From Channa striata (Eukaryota; Chordata; Actinopteri; Anabantiformes; Channidae): 64,000 bases of DNA. The stretch lies in assembly GCA_033026295.1 (NCBI GenBank), contig CM065182.1:930001-994000 (forward strand), read 5' to 3'. Under the pieces are notes generated by a model. That model did not search any database. It was not told the origin of the DNA and was given only the letters and a program-made list of their open reading frames with translations. Of this stretch, positions 1-12,924 are shown one piece after another. Position 1 is the first letter of the stretch, and each line of letters starts with the position of its first letter. Made by a program: the position numbers and the translations under genes.

Positions 1-3000
1 CTGTGCACCTGTCTCCCTTACTGATATTCAGTTTGGTAACTCGTTGTGGTGAAACATAGACTAAAGTCTTTCATCCACTCCTGATTCCCTCAGTCTGAGA
101 GCTGGGACCATTTTGACCAGTAAGGATTTTCAGGTCCCTCCACACTCAGCTGAAATTGTTCAGCTGCAGCTGGTCCTCCATATTACTCTTGTAGCAAGCC
201 TTTCCTTCCCTGATTGTCCTTCTCAACTCTCTCAGTCACAGTTCTCAGCTCTTCCTTGTTACCTGATTAGCTGAAAGGACTCTTCTTCTCCTTTTAGGGG
301 AGCCTTTATACCAAGGTTAATCCATATAAACTTGGTGGGAACAGTGTTCTCCACACAGAAGTGGACATAGTCCATGATACAGTCTGTATCCTTCCCATGT
401 GGATTGCACAATTCCTCCCACACAGTTATTTCAAAGCAGTCTGTCAGAGCCTCTTTAGGCCCATCAGACCATGTCCTCACTGGGCAAGAGACAGCTGATT
501 GCCTGCACGGAAAAATTAAAATTAAAATTGATAAGGGCTGTGACTATACTAGGAACCTACACTAGATGGAAATGCCTTGGCTTTCCAAGCTACTGTACCT
601 GGAGTGTCATCAGAAAATCGTGTTCACCAATGTTCAAGTTGACCTGCATTAATCTGAATACAACCCACATAGCATAATGAAACCCTCTTTCCCCCACACT
701 ACTACCACCACAACAATCTGGTACGGCAATCCATGTTACTTGCTATATACAGTAACAAGAAAGGTAATAGCACTCTTTACAGTTTCCTGGTTAGCTGCAT
801 AAATTGGTCATGAAATGTGATCATCTTCATCAGTCACAAATACCAACAACCATAATGTTTCTAAGCTGTTAGAACACATCATCTTTCATGACTTCACACA
901 AATAATTAGTTTCATTAGCTCTTCTTAAATGGATATCGAATTAAAATGAACAAATCAGTTGAGTGAGATGATTCTCCATTCAGCATGGCTGTAAGTATCA
1001 CACGTTCTGTTTTAGGCAACCTGTCACTAGTTTGCTGAGGCGTGCAACTGGTGGAGCTGGATTTAGTCTGCTGGACTGCATTTCAAATGACATCAAGTGC
1101 CCTGTTGCGCCTTCAGAAGTACCTATGTACATTTTGTATTCTAGTAGGTCATTACTGAATATTTTTTTTTATACATTCAAAAGTTCCAATAAAATTCAAA
1201 TAAAATGTGACAGCCCTATGAGCTACTGCATCAGTAGCATTAATGACTCAAGGCAAAAAAACATAAAACTAAAAACTTTATCCCAACATGTGCTGAGGTC
1301 CAAAAGACTACATTGAAATTCAGTGGAATTATTTCATCTCAGCACTCAAAACTCACTTTCTCAAACATGTTTGGTCTGAGGTCGATCCTATCACAGAGCT
1401 TATGCTCTCATTTTCTTCACATTATTTCTACACAGTCCAGATTTGTTCTGACCGGCTGACATGTCACATCATGTACAATATATGAGCCAAAAATACTGAC
1501 TAGGCAGTATAAGTTTTTTGGGGCGGAAAAGATCTTCAGAAACCAAACAAAAGGAGCAAGATTATACTGTATGAAATATTCTGTTTACATCTACTTCTAC
1601 ATAATTTGAGATGAGACATTCCTCTTTATGGAAACTCAGAATCTATATGTTTTCAACTGCAGCTTGTCAAGCAAATTTACTAACTTACTAGTTAAGGGAT
1701 GACATTAAATATTGAAGTTAATTTTATTATTCTACTTTGGACTTGTTTGTTTTGCTAAAGTTTGTCTTAGTTTCTCCACCAAACAGGTAGAGAATCCTAT
1801 TAATAAATACCCAGAGGACACACTCATCACGTCAATATTTACAGAAGACATTCATTAGCAGTGGTTTGAATTTTTAATGTGTCTAAATAAAATATCAAGA
1901 GACTCGGTCAGATGGGAAAAACTCCTTCTGACAAGCCAGAGTGTGTTCAGCAGCTGACAAACAAAAATGTTTTCAATGAAGAAATTAGCAAACAAACCTG
2001 CAAACAAACACCCTTCTGAAAAGTTAGAATGACACAAACTGAAACAGTATGTTGGCACAAATCAAATGACCTAAAGAAAGTTGAACTTTTCTTTGAGTTG
2101 AATTGTCTTTGGGCCTGTGGCGATTAGTTTCAACACTAGGGCTTTGCAAGAAAGCTAGACGCTTTAGATATTCAGTGAGACTATTTGACAATACTTAGGT
2201 AAGGGTCATAAAAAAGCAATATAATACAAATAACAAATACTGCCCTACTCTGATTTTGGTAACCGGGTTTCCCCGAATACATGACACTTAAGAAATCAGC
2301 TTTCCCGAGAACGCCAACTGTAACCCCGTAACTAATGTCCACATCAATACACTCATTTTCTGGAGTAACACAATCCCAATTTACTTTTATTAACATCTTA
2401 ATAATTTAGGCAACTTGAGTTCTGAATAAGATCCTTATGTATTAGGAGATCAAATACCTCATGAAAAATACTATGTCCTTTGCAATATTTTAGAAAAAAC
2501 TTTGAAAGCTTTGAAAAAAACTGTTAGAGGAATAAAAGAGCTGGGTCAGAATCATAAAATATCCCTTATTTATTGATAATGTCATTTTTAGACCCTTTCA
2601 GTTACATCTCAGCATAAAAAATGAATATTGCAAAATTAATTAACAGGCTAATTAATAGTAACTGTTTCAGTAAAGCGTCTTTGGGCCCAAGGACACTGAA
2701 CCACTGAACCACCGCCATTGGTGTGTCATTGTGAGAATGACAAGCAACATTGTAAAGTGCTTTGATAAAATGCTCTATAGAAGGGGCCACTTACCATTTA
2801 CCAATTTTACCAGTCTGCCACCACATAAATACCTCTATGCTAGAAAGACAAAAAGCTTGAAAACAATCAACTGAAAATTTTTATTAACATCTCTACAACA
2901 GACTTTAGGCTTAAGATAATTAATTTAGAGGATCAAATTAGGAAGAAATGCTCACTTGAAAAAAACTTGTGTAAGGGAATCCCAAGAAGACCAAAAGGAA

Positions 3001-4861
3001 AAACAGGAAGCTGGACTGAGGCTATACAAAATAAGTCCACAACAGGAAGTAAAAATGAAAACCAAACAACAGTCCATAATCCTGACAGCTCTTCTATTCC
3101 AAATAGGTATTTTGATTAAAGATTTATTGAATTTCGGAACACGAGGAGAAGTTTGTCCCTATTAGGACTGAACTGTAGTCTAAATACAGTGACTAATTCT
3201 GTGTAGATTGTAGCCTTTCCAGATCTCTGTTTGTGAGTCTGTTGACCAAAAAAGTTTATTTTACAGGTCGTGAACAGATGAACGTGATTGGCTTTTTGGG
3301 AGCCAGACTTCCTGCAGCAGCTAAAAGACCCTGAATGGTGGGATTTCTGAACAGGTGTAATGAAATATCTGCTGAGGTGCTAACGTTCCCCATGAGGTTG
3401 ACCTTGATATCGTCCACTGAAAATATTTTGAGAGTTTCCTCTGGAAAAAAAACATTAGTTCTTTACACTTTCCTTGTTAGTCTCAATTGATTTCACCTGT
3501 TTTCCCCATTTGTTTAAACTCAGTTCTCCCCACACTTGGTTGCAGTTTGTCTTGATTTTGACATTCACTCTATCCACAGGCCCACTCATACATACTCTTG
3601 TCTTAGTCGGAGCTTTCAGCCTTTGTTTGTACTTGTTGATTTATCCACTTTGTAGGTTAGTTTTTTGATTTTCTGTTGGACTCTCGTTATTTGTACCACG
3701 TCACTCTCGGTTTATCAAGAATTTTGTTAGCACTTTCTCATCCTCCTATTGGAGTGATTTTTCTGATTAGTCTAGCCCTTCTCATCATCTCATTTAAGTC
3801 TTGGATACACTAAATCTCTCAAAAGCAATTACAATGAGGAGGTTATACCTAAATACACCATCTATTAATGAACTTTTCATAATGAAAAGAATCATCTTCT
3901 CCACGAGGTCTCAGAATTTCAAGTTTTAAGAAATGTGGAAGGAGTGGATGAAATCTAATTCCCTATTTCCCTGATCTACTTCCCTTCCTTAATTTGCTCC
4001 ATCCTTGTACTTCTATTATTACTGTCAATATTATTATTTTAATTCCCTAATGTTGTCCTTTTTTTTAGTTTCCTTTATTCAGCATTTTGTTTCACCTCAT
4101 GTTTTTTGTATTTAGAAATGATTGTAATAATTTGAAAACATGTATCTATCACGCTATGTGCTTGTGTGCTAAGATCTTAAATAAAGGCCTTCTATTTCAT
4201 TGTGTTTGAGTTACTTACTCAGGGTGCAGGTAAATACAAGTTCCATTTCAGCAATACATCCAAATTCAATATGGATGGATTCTGGATCAGGATAAGTGCT
4301 TAAGAAATGAGTGGACTACTTACTGTAAAAATTAAACACATTAATTTAGATACTTACGACCGAAGAAAACATATATTTTTTATTAGACATGGAACACTGA
4401 AGTTTCTAAATTGGTTTTTTCGACTGGTAGATTGTTTTGTGCTTGTTAAACTTTGCCGTACTTTGTTTCCTCACAGGTCCTCATGATCCCATTACAAGAT
4501 TTCTGACAAATCCCAAAGAAGCCAATAATTATGTCATTGTTTTACTGAACGCATTAATGAGTGAGGGTATGAATATTTAATGTGCCTAAATTAGTTATCA
4601 AGGGACTGGGTCGGATGCTGGGATTTGTCAATGAGATCTCTATGGGTTTATATATTTCCATAACAACAGTAACACCTCATTAGGTGGGTCTACTTTCAAC
4701 TCACTTGCATGTTAGCCCATTATTTTTCTTTACTGTTTGTTTTGGGCATTGAATCCTGAAACATAGGCCAAAAGGTAAAAAAATAAATAAAAAAGAAAAA
4801 TAATTTATTAAACATATTTTCTTAAATTTCTTTTTTGTCTGGAAATAGTCAACACAAAAAT
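1..4861. other. Gene-free AT-rich spacer
   Basis: I find no coding exon or RNA gene here. All open frames are under 100 codons and look like no family I know. About 2660-2800 resembles the tail part of a common fish interspersed repeat (phrases on covering a distance to the next gene-like box are absent; only the repeat-like wording of the DNA is seen). About 3470-3680 is pyrimidine-rich and resembles the untranslated 3' end of a retroelement, but no diagnostic domain is visible. Confidence 0.5.
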
Positions 4862-5240
4862 CAATTCAACTTTATTTATACAGTATTTCGCCAATTTGAA
4901 ACAATGTCATCTTAAGGCCCTTTACATAATAAAGTCCAGACTATACAGACATTTAGAGAAAACCCGACAAATCCCCCTTGAGCGGCTATAGGCAACAGTG
5001 GAGAGGAAAAACTCCCTTTAACGGAAGAAACCTCCAGCAGAACCAGGCTCAGGGTGGGCGGACGTCTGCCATGACCAGTTGGGCTGAGTGGAAAACATTG
5101 GGCAGGTTGGTTGGACCAGTATCTGGACACTGGAAAACACACAGCTCCAAAGCCGGGTTCCAGATCCTCCTGTCTTCACTCTGTGACTTGGCCATCTATG
5201 GTAGACCTCTGACCTGGCTTAGGTCTTACATAGCTGGATG
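4862..5240 (-). repeat. L2-like LINE 3' end
   Basis: This stretch is the reverse complement of the same repeat seen at about 43790-44205 and 46820-47200. Read on the minus strand it ends in a short stretch rich in AATAAAGTTGAATTG, the usual 3' end of a fish L2-like LINE, after a segment that reads 'LSLVLLEVSSVKGSFSSPL' in one frame. It is a 5'-truncated, non-coding retroposon copy. The assignment to the L2 group rests on recognition, not on a search. Confidence 0.6.
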
Positions 5241-6809
5241 AACCTTTAAGGTATCTTGGCAAAGCCACATTTCTAACTCTTATGACCTCTTCTCCAATTA
5301 GCCAAAGAGCTCAGTTCTAGATCCACTTCTTCTATCTGTACCACATCTTTGGCATCCTTAATCTACTCACAAGGATTTTAATCGCTATGCCAACTACATA
5401 TCCTGTCCTTTGAATGGTGAATGGTCTGTACCTATATAGTGTTTTTCTACTTACTGGTACCCAAAAAACGTTATACTTCTTCTTAGTCACCCACTCACAC
5501 TCAGAATCACATGTTATGTAGCTGGAATGCACTAGTTAGGAAGGGGCCGACAACTGCACCGGCCCCGTCGCTGAACTGACTGACCTTCCATCTGCTGTTG
5601 TCACCAAGCTGACCAACGGTTTGCCTGAGGTGGTCTCCACCCATCCCCTGGAATCGCCCAGTGCTTCACCAGTCCCCGTTCCTCAACTGAGCGACACAAC
5701 AGCAGCTCCTGCCCCCAGCCTTGGGTCAGCCATCACTCTTCATGCATCTGCTTCGAGATCAGCTGGCATCAACCAAATTTCTTCACCTGCCAGTGGGATG
5801 GTCAGCGCTCTGTCATTTCCAGCAGCTCGGCCACGGTAGGGCTCCTGCCACTGCCACCGACCTCCAGCAGATCAAACCATGGAAGACCCTTGTCATCATC
5901 GCAAACGTCCAGCAGTACAACCCCCAAGGGGCCGTCATTGCCGGCCTCCTGCTCGGCCCCCTGCATTTTCTGCCAAGAGGCTCTGGCTCTGTGTTTTTCT
6001 GGGATTGTATGTTCTGAGAAATCTGTTATGACCCTCCTCTGTATGGACCCATGGACTTGCTCATATGTGTTTCTAAACGTATTACTTTGTCAGGTTCCTC
6101 TTGTCAGGTCCCTATTTGTTACTGTTTAGATTCTTACCCCAGTGTTTCTTCCTGCTAGGTCACTAGTTGGTTAAGTTTTGCCTGGTAAGTTCAGTCTTTG
6201 TATTATTCGGACTCCTGAACTGTCATGCAGTTTTTCTGTCCTCTGAGAAGCGATTTCAGTTGGCCTTTCATTTTAGCAATAAAGTTTGTTTTGTCACCAC
6301 TCTCCCTCTCGATTGCCTGCACTTGGGTCTATTCCAAAATACTAATATTGACAAGTCCCCATTCAAAATGACTAAACAAGATTTTCAAATATGAATGGCA
6401 GAAAATCCTTCACTCCAAGTGTGCAAACCTTGTCAAGTCATACCTAAACACTTGAGGCTTTAATCAAAGTTGCTTTAATAAATGTCCTGAGGACATTGAA
6501 CACTTACATATGTTTAGTAGTTCAGTTTTCACTTTTTCAGTATGAGCAACAGTGTAAAATTTGTAAATTAATGAGAAAAAAAGAATCTGAACGACTGCAT
6601 ACTGTACAAGGCCGATCTTCAAAAGTTGCAAAATATTCAAAAGCAGATTACAGTATAAAATTTTAAAAAAGTGTATTGTTGCAGCTCCTGCTGAAGGCTT
6701 GTAAAACAGCATTCAGATCAGGTGACAGACAGGGGTACAGTACATCCAAAGGCCCAGCAATTCCATCCCTACAACTACAGATGTCTCCTTCCTCAACAAG
6801 CTAAATCCC
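5241..6809. other. Spacer with unrecognised low-complexity coding-like stretch
   Basis: About 5560-6000 is GC-richer than its surroundings and holds overlapping open frames rich in Ser, Pro and Ala (for example 5621-5839). The composition suggests a decayed retroelement or gag-like piece, but there is no motif to prove it. The rest (6000-6800) is AT-rich with nothing I can name. Confidence 0.35.
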
Positions 6810-7256
6810 TTCTATGCTCACTTCTAAGGGGACAACAAGGAGACAACAACGACAAGGATCAACGCACACAAGTCTGCTGGCCCCGATAGTATCCCCTGAC
6901 ACATGCTCAGGGCACGGGCTTAGCACCTTACTGACAGCTCACCCAAGCAGCTGTACCTACATGCTTAAAATCCAGTGCCAATGCCAATGCCAAAGCACTC
7001 CAAAGTGCCTAAATGACTACCGTCCTGTAGCACTCACACCCATTATTATGAACAGCTTTGAGCAACTGGTCCTGGCACACCTTAAGGACAGCCTGCCACT
7101 GGAACCCTACCAATTTGCTTTCTGCGGTAATAAACGCATAGATGATGCAGTCTCAACAGCCCTGCACTCTGTGCTCACACATCTGGATAACAACAGCACA
7201 TATGCAAGAATGCTGTTTGTTGACTTCAGCTCAGCATTTAACAGTCATACCTTTTA
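6810..7256 (+). mobile_element. Non-LTR reverse transcriptase fragment
   Basis: The frame 6814-7257 contains the fingers region of a LINE reverse transcriptase: 'LNDYRPVALTPIIMNSFEQL' followed by 'ARMLFVDFSSAFN', which carries the first catalytic aspartate block (xxDFSSAFN). The palm with the [FY]xDD box is missing, so this is a dead, truncated copy. The sequence style is that of Rex1/L2-type fish elements (jockey superfamily); I cannot fix the clade. A second piece of what looks like the same family lies at 19670-19905. Confidence 0.7.
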
Positions 7257-7269
7257 ATGACCACTTCTC

Positions 7270-7495
7270 TGTGGTGTTACAATGATATTAAATATCTAGA
7301 CCACTGTAAAACAGATACTGATAAGGACATTTCTAAACAGTGTCGAAACATATATGCACAAGCTAGCATGTTGCTTTGTAAATTTAGAATGGGTATTGTG
7401 TGTGTTAAGATCTTGCTTTTTGTATACCTCCGATTTGTGGTGTCATTCCAGAAAAAGGTGGTTACAATCACTTACTGCGCCTTAAGTTAGTAGAA
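7270..7495 (+). repeat. Diverged duplicate of 11735-11960
   Basis: This stretch aligns by eye with 11735-11960. Shared words in the same order include 'aaacagt.tcgaa', 'gtaaatttag', 'tgtggtgtca', 'cagaaa' and a closing 'gttagt'. It lies just upstream of the first receptor copy, as 11735-11960 lies upstream of the second, so both were probably part of one older tandem duplication unit. It has no coding potential that I can defend. Confidence 0.55.
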
Positions 7496-7782
7496 GACTG
7501 TCACTTAACGTCCCTGAGGGCTGCACCACAGGCCACATGTTTGTCAATGTTGGTGAATCCGCTTGTGTGTCGACCGTACAGAAATCATTGTATAAAACTA
7601 TGTGCAGGGCTGTCTGAGTCTGAACTCAGTTTTGACTTGAAGCTGAGCTCTGTTTTTTTAGTGACACTGCAGGAAACATCACAAGCTCTGAGTTAGTGGG
7701 ATCAAGCATTTACCTCGAACCTCACGACTTGACTGCTCTACACTTCAGTGTGATTCTACACTGCCTTCAGTGTGATTCTGTG

Positions 7783-8734
7783 ATGTCAGTGCTGCATCCT
7801 GAGGTCAACATTACTGCTGGTCTGCAATATCAAGGATCACAGGAGAAAGCGTTGGTTGGGGTGTTATGCACAGGGACAAGCTGTTCTTTCCTTTACATTA
7901 ACAGTGTTTTACTCTTCACCCTGAGGAGTAAGCCGGTGTTTTGTGAGACATCCCGTTACATCCTGCTGTACAACCTGCTCTTTGCAGACACTGCTCATAT
8001 GGTAACAAATGTTCTGCTGTTCTTACTGGCAGCTTTGAAGATAATAATTGCTTACATCCCATGCTGTGTCCTTGTCCTGCTCTCGGGTTTTACAGATATA
8101 ATCTCTCCTCTCACCCTGGCTGTAATGTCAGTGGAGAGATATGTGGCTGTATGCCATCCACTGAGGCATTCTGCCATCTTCACAACGAAAGTACGGGAAC
8201 GGCCATTGCTCTGGTGTGGGCCTACAATTTCATTTACATCCTCGTTCAAGTGTTTATGCTGTTGTATGTGCTCACAAAAATCTACATCGATCTGCATTTG
8301 TATGACTTCTGCTCTAAGGAAGCCATTTTTAGTGCACCAATCTTTACAAAGTTTCAGCAAACATATCATGTCACTGTCTTTTTGCAGCAAGTGTAACGAT
8401 CATGGTGTCTTACATTGGTGTAGCAATTGTGGCCAAATCTGCCTCAACAGACAGAGCCTCAGCCAGAAAGGCTCTTCAGACACTTCTGCTTCACCTGATT
8501 CAGCTGAGCTTAATTCTCACGTCCACTTTCTTCACCACCATCATTGCAGCCTATGCTACAGTGGGGAGATTAACTCTTATCCGGGTTTACAATGTATGCT
8601 TCGTGTGTTTGAATATCCTTCCACGGTGTCTGAGTGCTCTCATCTATGGAATCAAGGATCAAAACATCAGACCTGTATTCATGAAATATCTCTTCTGTCA
8701 GGGGAGGTCCTCAGTTATCCTTAACAAAAAATGA
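7783..8734 (+). pseudogene. Odorant receptor 131-like, pseudogene copy
   Basis: This is a near-identical copy of the intact receptor at 14718-15671 but has lost two single bases. The first is in 'cacaacgaaagtacgg' near 8187 (the intact copy has one more G). The second is one T of the T-run near 8380 (five T here, six in the intact copy). Each shifts the frame, so the reading frame after the third membrane region is scrambled, and the true C-terminal frame returns only at about 8402-8734. By chance an open frame runs through to 8724, which would mislead a simple ORF caller. The N-terminal half with the 'SVERYVAVC' end of TM3 is intact. The start is set at 7783 by homology with the other receptors, not at the upstream ATG at 7696. 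Sequencing error in the T-run is an alternative that I cannot exclude. Confidence 0.8.
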
Positions 8735-10558
8735 TTTTAAACATGCTACAATTGAGTTCTTACTGATATTCACAAAGCAATTCACAGATTGTTTTATATG
8801 GCATACCCTACACTTTTCTAATGTACAGTAAAAATGACAAGTATATTAACAACATTAATGAGCTCCTATGTACTGTTTAAAGAAGTGTTTTTTTTTATTG
8901 TTAAAGTATGTGTTATTATATCTGCATTTATTGCATCACATTAAAATCTATACTGTGTTGAATGTGGCAAATTATCGGTTTTGTGGAAAATATTTCCAAA
9001 GTAGATTCACATTTTGCTGACCATTTAGCGCTGATTGGTGCTATTTCTGGTTAAACCAGAACTGAGAGGTGAATCCACACAGTCTTTAAACCTCTCCCTC
9101 CTGACAGAGTTAAACTATGCTGGAGTTGAAATAATCTGCCTGAAGTACGTTACTTTATATGAAACTGCTATAGTCCAACTGTGCCACTGTTAACAAGCAT
9201 CCACACAAACATGACATATTACTGTTTTTATCAGAAGGCTGAAAATCACACTGATCTTAAAACTTGACTATGAAGAATCCTTTTACCATCCATAACACAG
9301 GCCCAACCTGCAGCTATCTCTGCACTTGTTGCTGCATCAAGCAAGGGACCATGTCTAGTGACTGATATCTGTAAAACTAAATCTGCAAATAAATCAGCTA
9401 ATTGTTTTAGACAGAATCTTCTTATCCTGTTAAAACTCTCTTTTTAGCATGATAATGTCATGATTTAGACCTCATGTAATTTAGGTGTAACTAAAGGATG
9501 AAATAACACTCATGCCTCAGTGTCTTTTTATCTCTTATTCAGATGGATTTTATTAATGTCAAGGCCTCTTATTTATGTCGTGTCAATTCTTAAGCAACAA
9601 AACAATATTTGTAAATATCTAGATAATTACCTTCTTAAAATTCACATGTTATTTTTCTGTATTCTCCGGTTTTATCTTGAAGTGGGATCAGTATTATAGC
9701 ACTATGCTAACAGTAACACTTTTGTCTTCTCAATCAACAAAAAACAAATGTTGTTATTTTTTGGTCTGATACTACAGTCAGCCTTACAGACGACTATGTA
9801 GACTGATGATCGATTTAATGATGGCTACTTTCAGTTTTTACTTCTCTACATTTCAAATCAAAGTTGTGTTACACGTTACAGTCACATGACATTTCATAAT
9901 AAACCAGTTTCTTGATTTTTTTTAAGAAACAAGTGACAGGAATGGCTATACTAAACCAGGCACAGGCAGGTTCAGGGTCAGTTCCTCCTTCCATGATCGT
10001 ATTTAAAGACTTATCTTAGCCTGAGCTGGTACACAGTAATTTTAATCTTTAGCCTGTTGTGCTGAGTTTGGCCTGTTTACTGACATCTGCCTTCACTGCA
10101 CAGGAGAACACACAGCTAGAGCGAAAACCTCTGGACTAGTGAACTAATTAGTGTGAAATACTGATAGCTAATTCAAAATAATTTATCTAAATATTTAAAT
10201 TGTTTTCATTTAGCATTGAGCTCTATGGGACCCTTTGAAGCCTTTCATGTGGAGAGGGTTCCAAGAACTTTCTGTGCTGAGAGCTAGTTGTCATTCATGT
10301 CATGAGTTCTTTTCCATTTTTAGGGACCCCTGACCAGTTCTCTGAAGAAATCAACACAGAACTAGCTGTTAATAATTATTATTAATCTATACCTACAGAA
10401 TATATGGATATATGTTAACATTAGTACTGCAAATAAAGAGTTGTCTTTGATTGTCTGTACACCAACATTTATATGATGTGATTTTGCACAAATGATCAAA
10501 TAAAAGTAGAAATTTTATTTACAATTTATCTAAACTTGTATATCATAAAATACAGATA
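8735..10558. other. Spacer, 3' flank of first receptor
   Basis: No gene is seen. The first part (to about 9650) is an AT-rich 3' flank that shows weak, interrupted similarity to the 3' flank of the second receptor copy (for example around 9490-9610 against 16020-16130). The rest is AT-rich DNA without recognisable features. Confidence 0.5.
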
Positions 10559-11524
10559 TACCGTAAATTCTGGACTATAGAGCGCACCTAAATTTAAGCC
10601 GCAACCGCTAAAATTTAAAAGAAATATATATTTTGTCACATATAAACCGCATCGGACTATAAGCTGCCAATATCCAGGCTGAGAAATAATATCTGTTGTA
10701 TGCGCTCCTACTCATTGTTCACAGTAGGCATGAGGATGTTCTGTGCGCTGTTTTACCGGCATTACGGTAAAGAGTGCGTTTAATGTGTGGCTGGTATGAC
10801 ACATGTCTGTACAGAGCCGACAAAAACGTCCTTGTTATAAATAAACAACTTGTTCCATAGCCAAAGAAGAAGACGTGTCTTATTCTTCACGGTTACGTTG
10901 CTGCGCTAAATAAAAGATTTTGTACCATAAGTGTTTATTCATACACCTGAACCTGAATGGTGCCTGTAACACGGCAGTAAAAGTGCTGATCACACAAAAC
11001 AGAAAAGTCATGGTTTTATTAATCTTCCTCCTGTGCAATAAAACCAAGTTGCTTTATTTTTCTTCCTCCTGCGAACTGAAACCACTGAACATCACTTTTT
11101 CTTCCTGCGCACTGTTAAAGCGCAACTGCGCAACTATTAAAGTCGCTTCATTCTCCCGTGCACTGAAACCACAAATCGCTATTCATCTTCCTCCTGAGCA
11201 TTGAAACCACTGTCACACTCGATTTCCTTCACGGATAGCCAGATCGATGGCTTCAAATTAAAAGCTGCATCATAGGAATTTCTTCGCGTGTTTTCCATTA
11301 TGAGGGGGTGAGGGTGTAAAAATATTACCGTATTTTGCTGTTGTGCGTCTTGGGTTGCATGCGCTAAGAATAAAAACTGGCGCTTTTTTGTTTGCACTGA
11401 CTTCCATCTACAGCGCCCATCTGAGGGCTGCAGAAAAATTCATAGAAAAGCCGCATCTCTGTAAAAGCCGCATGGTTCAAAACGTCGGAAAAAAGTAGCG
11501 GCTTATGGTCCGGAAAATACGGTA
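10559..11524. mobile_element. Non-autonomous DNA transposon with long inverted termini
   Basis: The two ends are inverted copies. The left end reads TACCGTAAATTCTGGACTAT and the right end, reverse-complemented, reads TACCGTATTTTCCGGACCAT, then both continue with related GCGC/GCCGC-type words. The 966-bp element is flanked by ATA on both sides (or by TA, depending on how the ends are cut). The interior has no transposase frame but a degenerate internal repeat (a 'cttcctcctg..cactgaaacc' word recurring about five times between 11020 and 11215). This termini type is common in fish and frog genomes, so I call it a MITE-like element. I leave the superfamily open. Confidence 0.75.
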
Positions 11525-11734
11525 ATATACAACTCCATAAAGGGGTCCTGAAAACAAACTTATATATTCAGAGAAATGTGAACATTCTGCCGATGCAGTT
11601 CTGCTCTTCGAAGGTTATTGTGGATTTAAACAAAATGTTTTATAAAATAAAACAATTTATAATATTTATGAGATCAATGTTATGCAACATATAAATATAA
11701 TAAGATATAATTATTTTTTTCTCTGCATGGGAGT

Positions 11735-11960
11735 ATAATGACATTATATATCTGGCTCATTAAAGAACAAATGTTAGACATTTCAAAACAGTCTCGAAGA
11801 TGTCTGCAAAAGCTAACGTGGTTTTGTAAATTTAGGACGCGTTCTGTGAATGTGAAGCTCTTGTTAAAGTTATTTGTCCACCCTTGTTTACCTCCCACTT
11901 GTGGTGTCACTACAGAAAGAGACATTTACAAAGGCTTACTGTGACCGAAGTTAGTTGTAC
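11735..11960 (+). repeat. Diverged duplicate of 7270-7495
   Basis: Partner of the block upstream of the first receptor copy. Between this block and the second receptor (starting 14718), two LINE fragments fill most of the space, whereas in the first copy only about 160 bp separate block and receptor. This suggests that the LINEs landed after the tandem duplication. Confidence 0.55.
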
Positions 11961-12009
11961 GAGCCGATGATAGCTTTCTCAGTGCTTTTGTATTTTCCTG
12001 CAGTCATGA

Positions 12010-12920
12010 ATAAGTTAGATAAACTAACAGCTAATGATGTGTTCTGTAAAGCTCAGTTTGTCATTGATGGTAACCTCCAGATGTTTGGCCGACTTAGTGG
12101 GGACAATCACTCCAGATGCAGTGTTGATGCTGATGTTGTGTCGAAGGTCTGGCTGGGAAGACCAGTACTTCAGTCTTGGAGAGGTTAAGCTGAGGTGTCT
12201 TTCTCTCATCCAAGCAGAAATGTCAGAGAAACAGGCAGTAGCGTGACAATACAGTAGTCTTCCGGTGAGAAGGACAGGAAGAGCTGTGTGTCGACCGCAT
12301 AGCAGTGATAGGGAAAGCCATGAGAATGATGGAGTCCAGGGAAGAAGTAAGATGGAAAAAAGAAGAGGACCAAGGACTGAGCCCTGCGGTTCAGGATTGT
12401 CTAGACAAGTAAGACTGAAGCCAGGCTAGAGCTGATCTAGAGATGCCCAATTTATGATCTGATGGCTCACAGTGTTAAAGGCTGCAGATAGGTCTAGTAG
12501 AATTAAGACAGAGGAATTACCTGCAGCTTTTGCAGCCTGTAGGAATTCCACAACAGTCACGAGTGCAATCTCTGTGGAGTGACCACTCTTGAAGGCAGAC
12601 TGGTTGACATTGAGGAGGTTGTTCTGAGAAAGAAAGTTTAAGAGTTGATTGAAGACTGCTTGTTCCAGGGTCTTGGCCAAAAATGTAAGAAGAGAGACTG
12701 GTCTGTAATTCTCCACAAGATAGGGATCGAGAGAAGGCTTCTTCAACAGTGGAGTAATCTGGGCCTTGCTGAACGAGGTAGGAAAAGTGCCTGTTGTGAG
12801 AGGTGTTGATAATATGTGATGGCAGAATGCATCATTTGCAAATCTCACTAGACAGAGCATGAAACTCTGTCTGCCAACTTCTCTCTTACAAGATAATAAA
12901 ACCCTAAAAGACATCCTGGA
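12010..12920 (-). mobile_element. L2-like LINE reverse transcriptase fragment, minus strand
   Basis: On the minus strand, 12914 down to 12426 encodes reverse transcriptase fingers and palm ('LLKKPSLDPYLVENYRPVSL', then 'LLDLSAAFNTVSHQI'). It continues through 'GSVLGPLLF' near 12390 to a 'GVIVPTKSAKHLEVTINDKL' stretch near 12090 that belongs after the palm in L2-type elements. At the expected catalytic box the frame reads Y-A-V-D instead of Y-A-D-D, followed by TQLF, so the first of the two aspartates is lost; frame breaks are also present. It is 5'- and 3'-truncated and inactive. A relative of its 3' part is at 55078-55560. Confidence 0.8.
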
Positions 12921-12924
12921 TGCA

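Noticed and set aside
7696..8724. Open frame of 342 codons read as a complete receptor
   Set aside because: After about 8187 the frame is shifted relative to the intact copy and encodes no receptor sequence.
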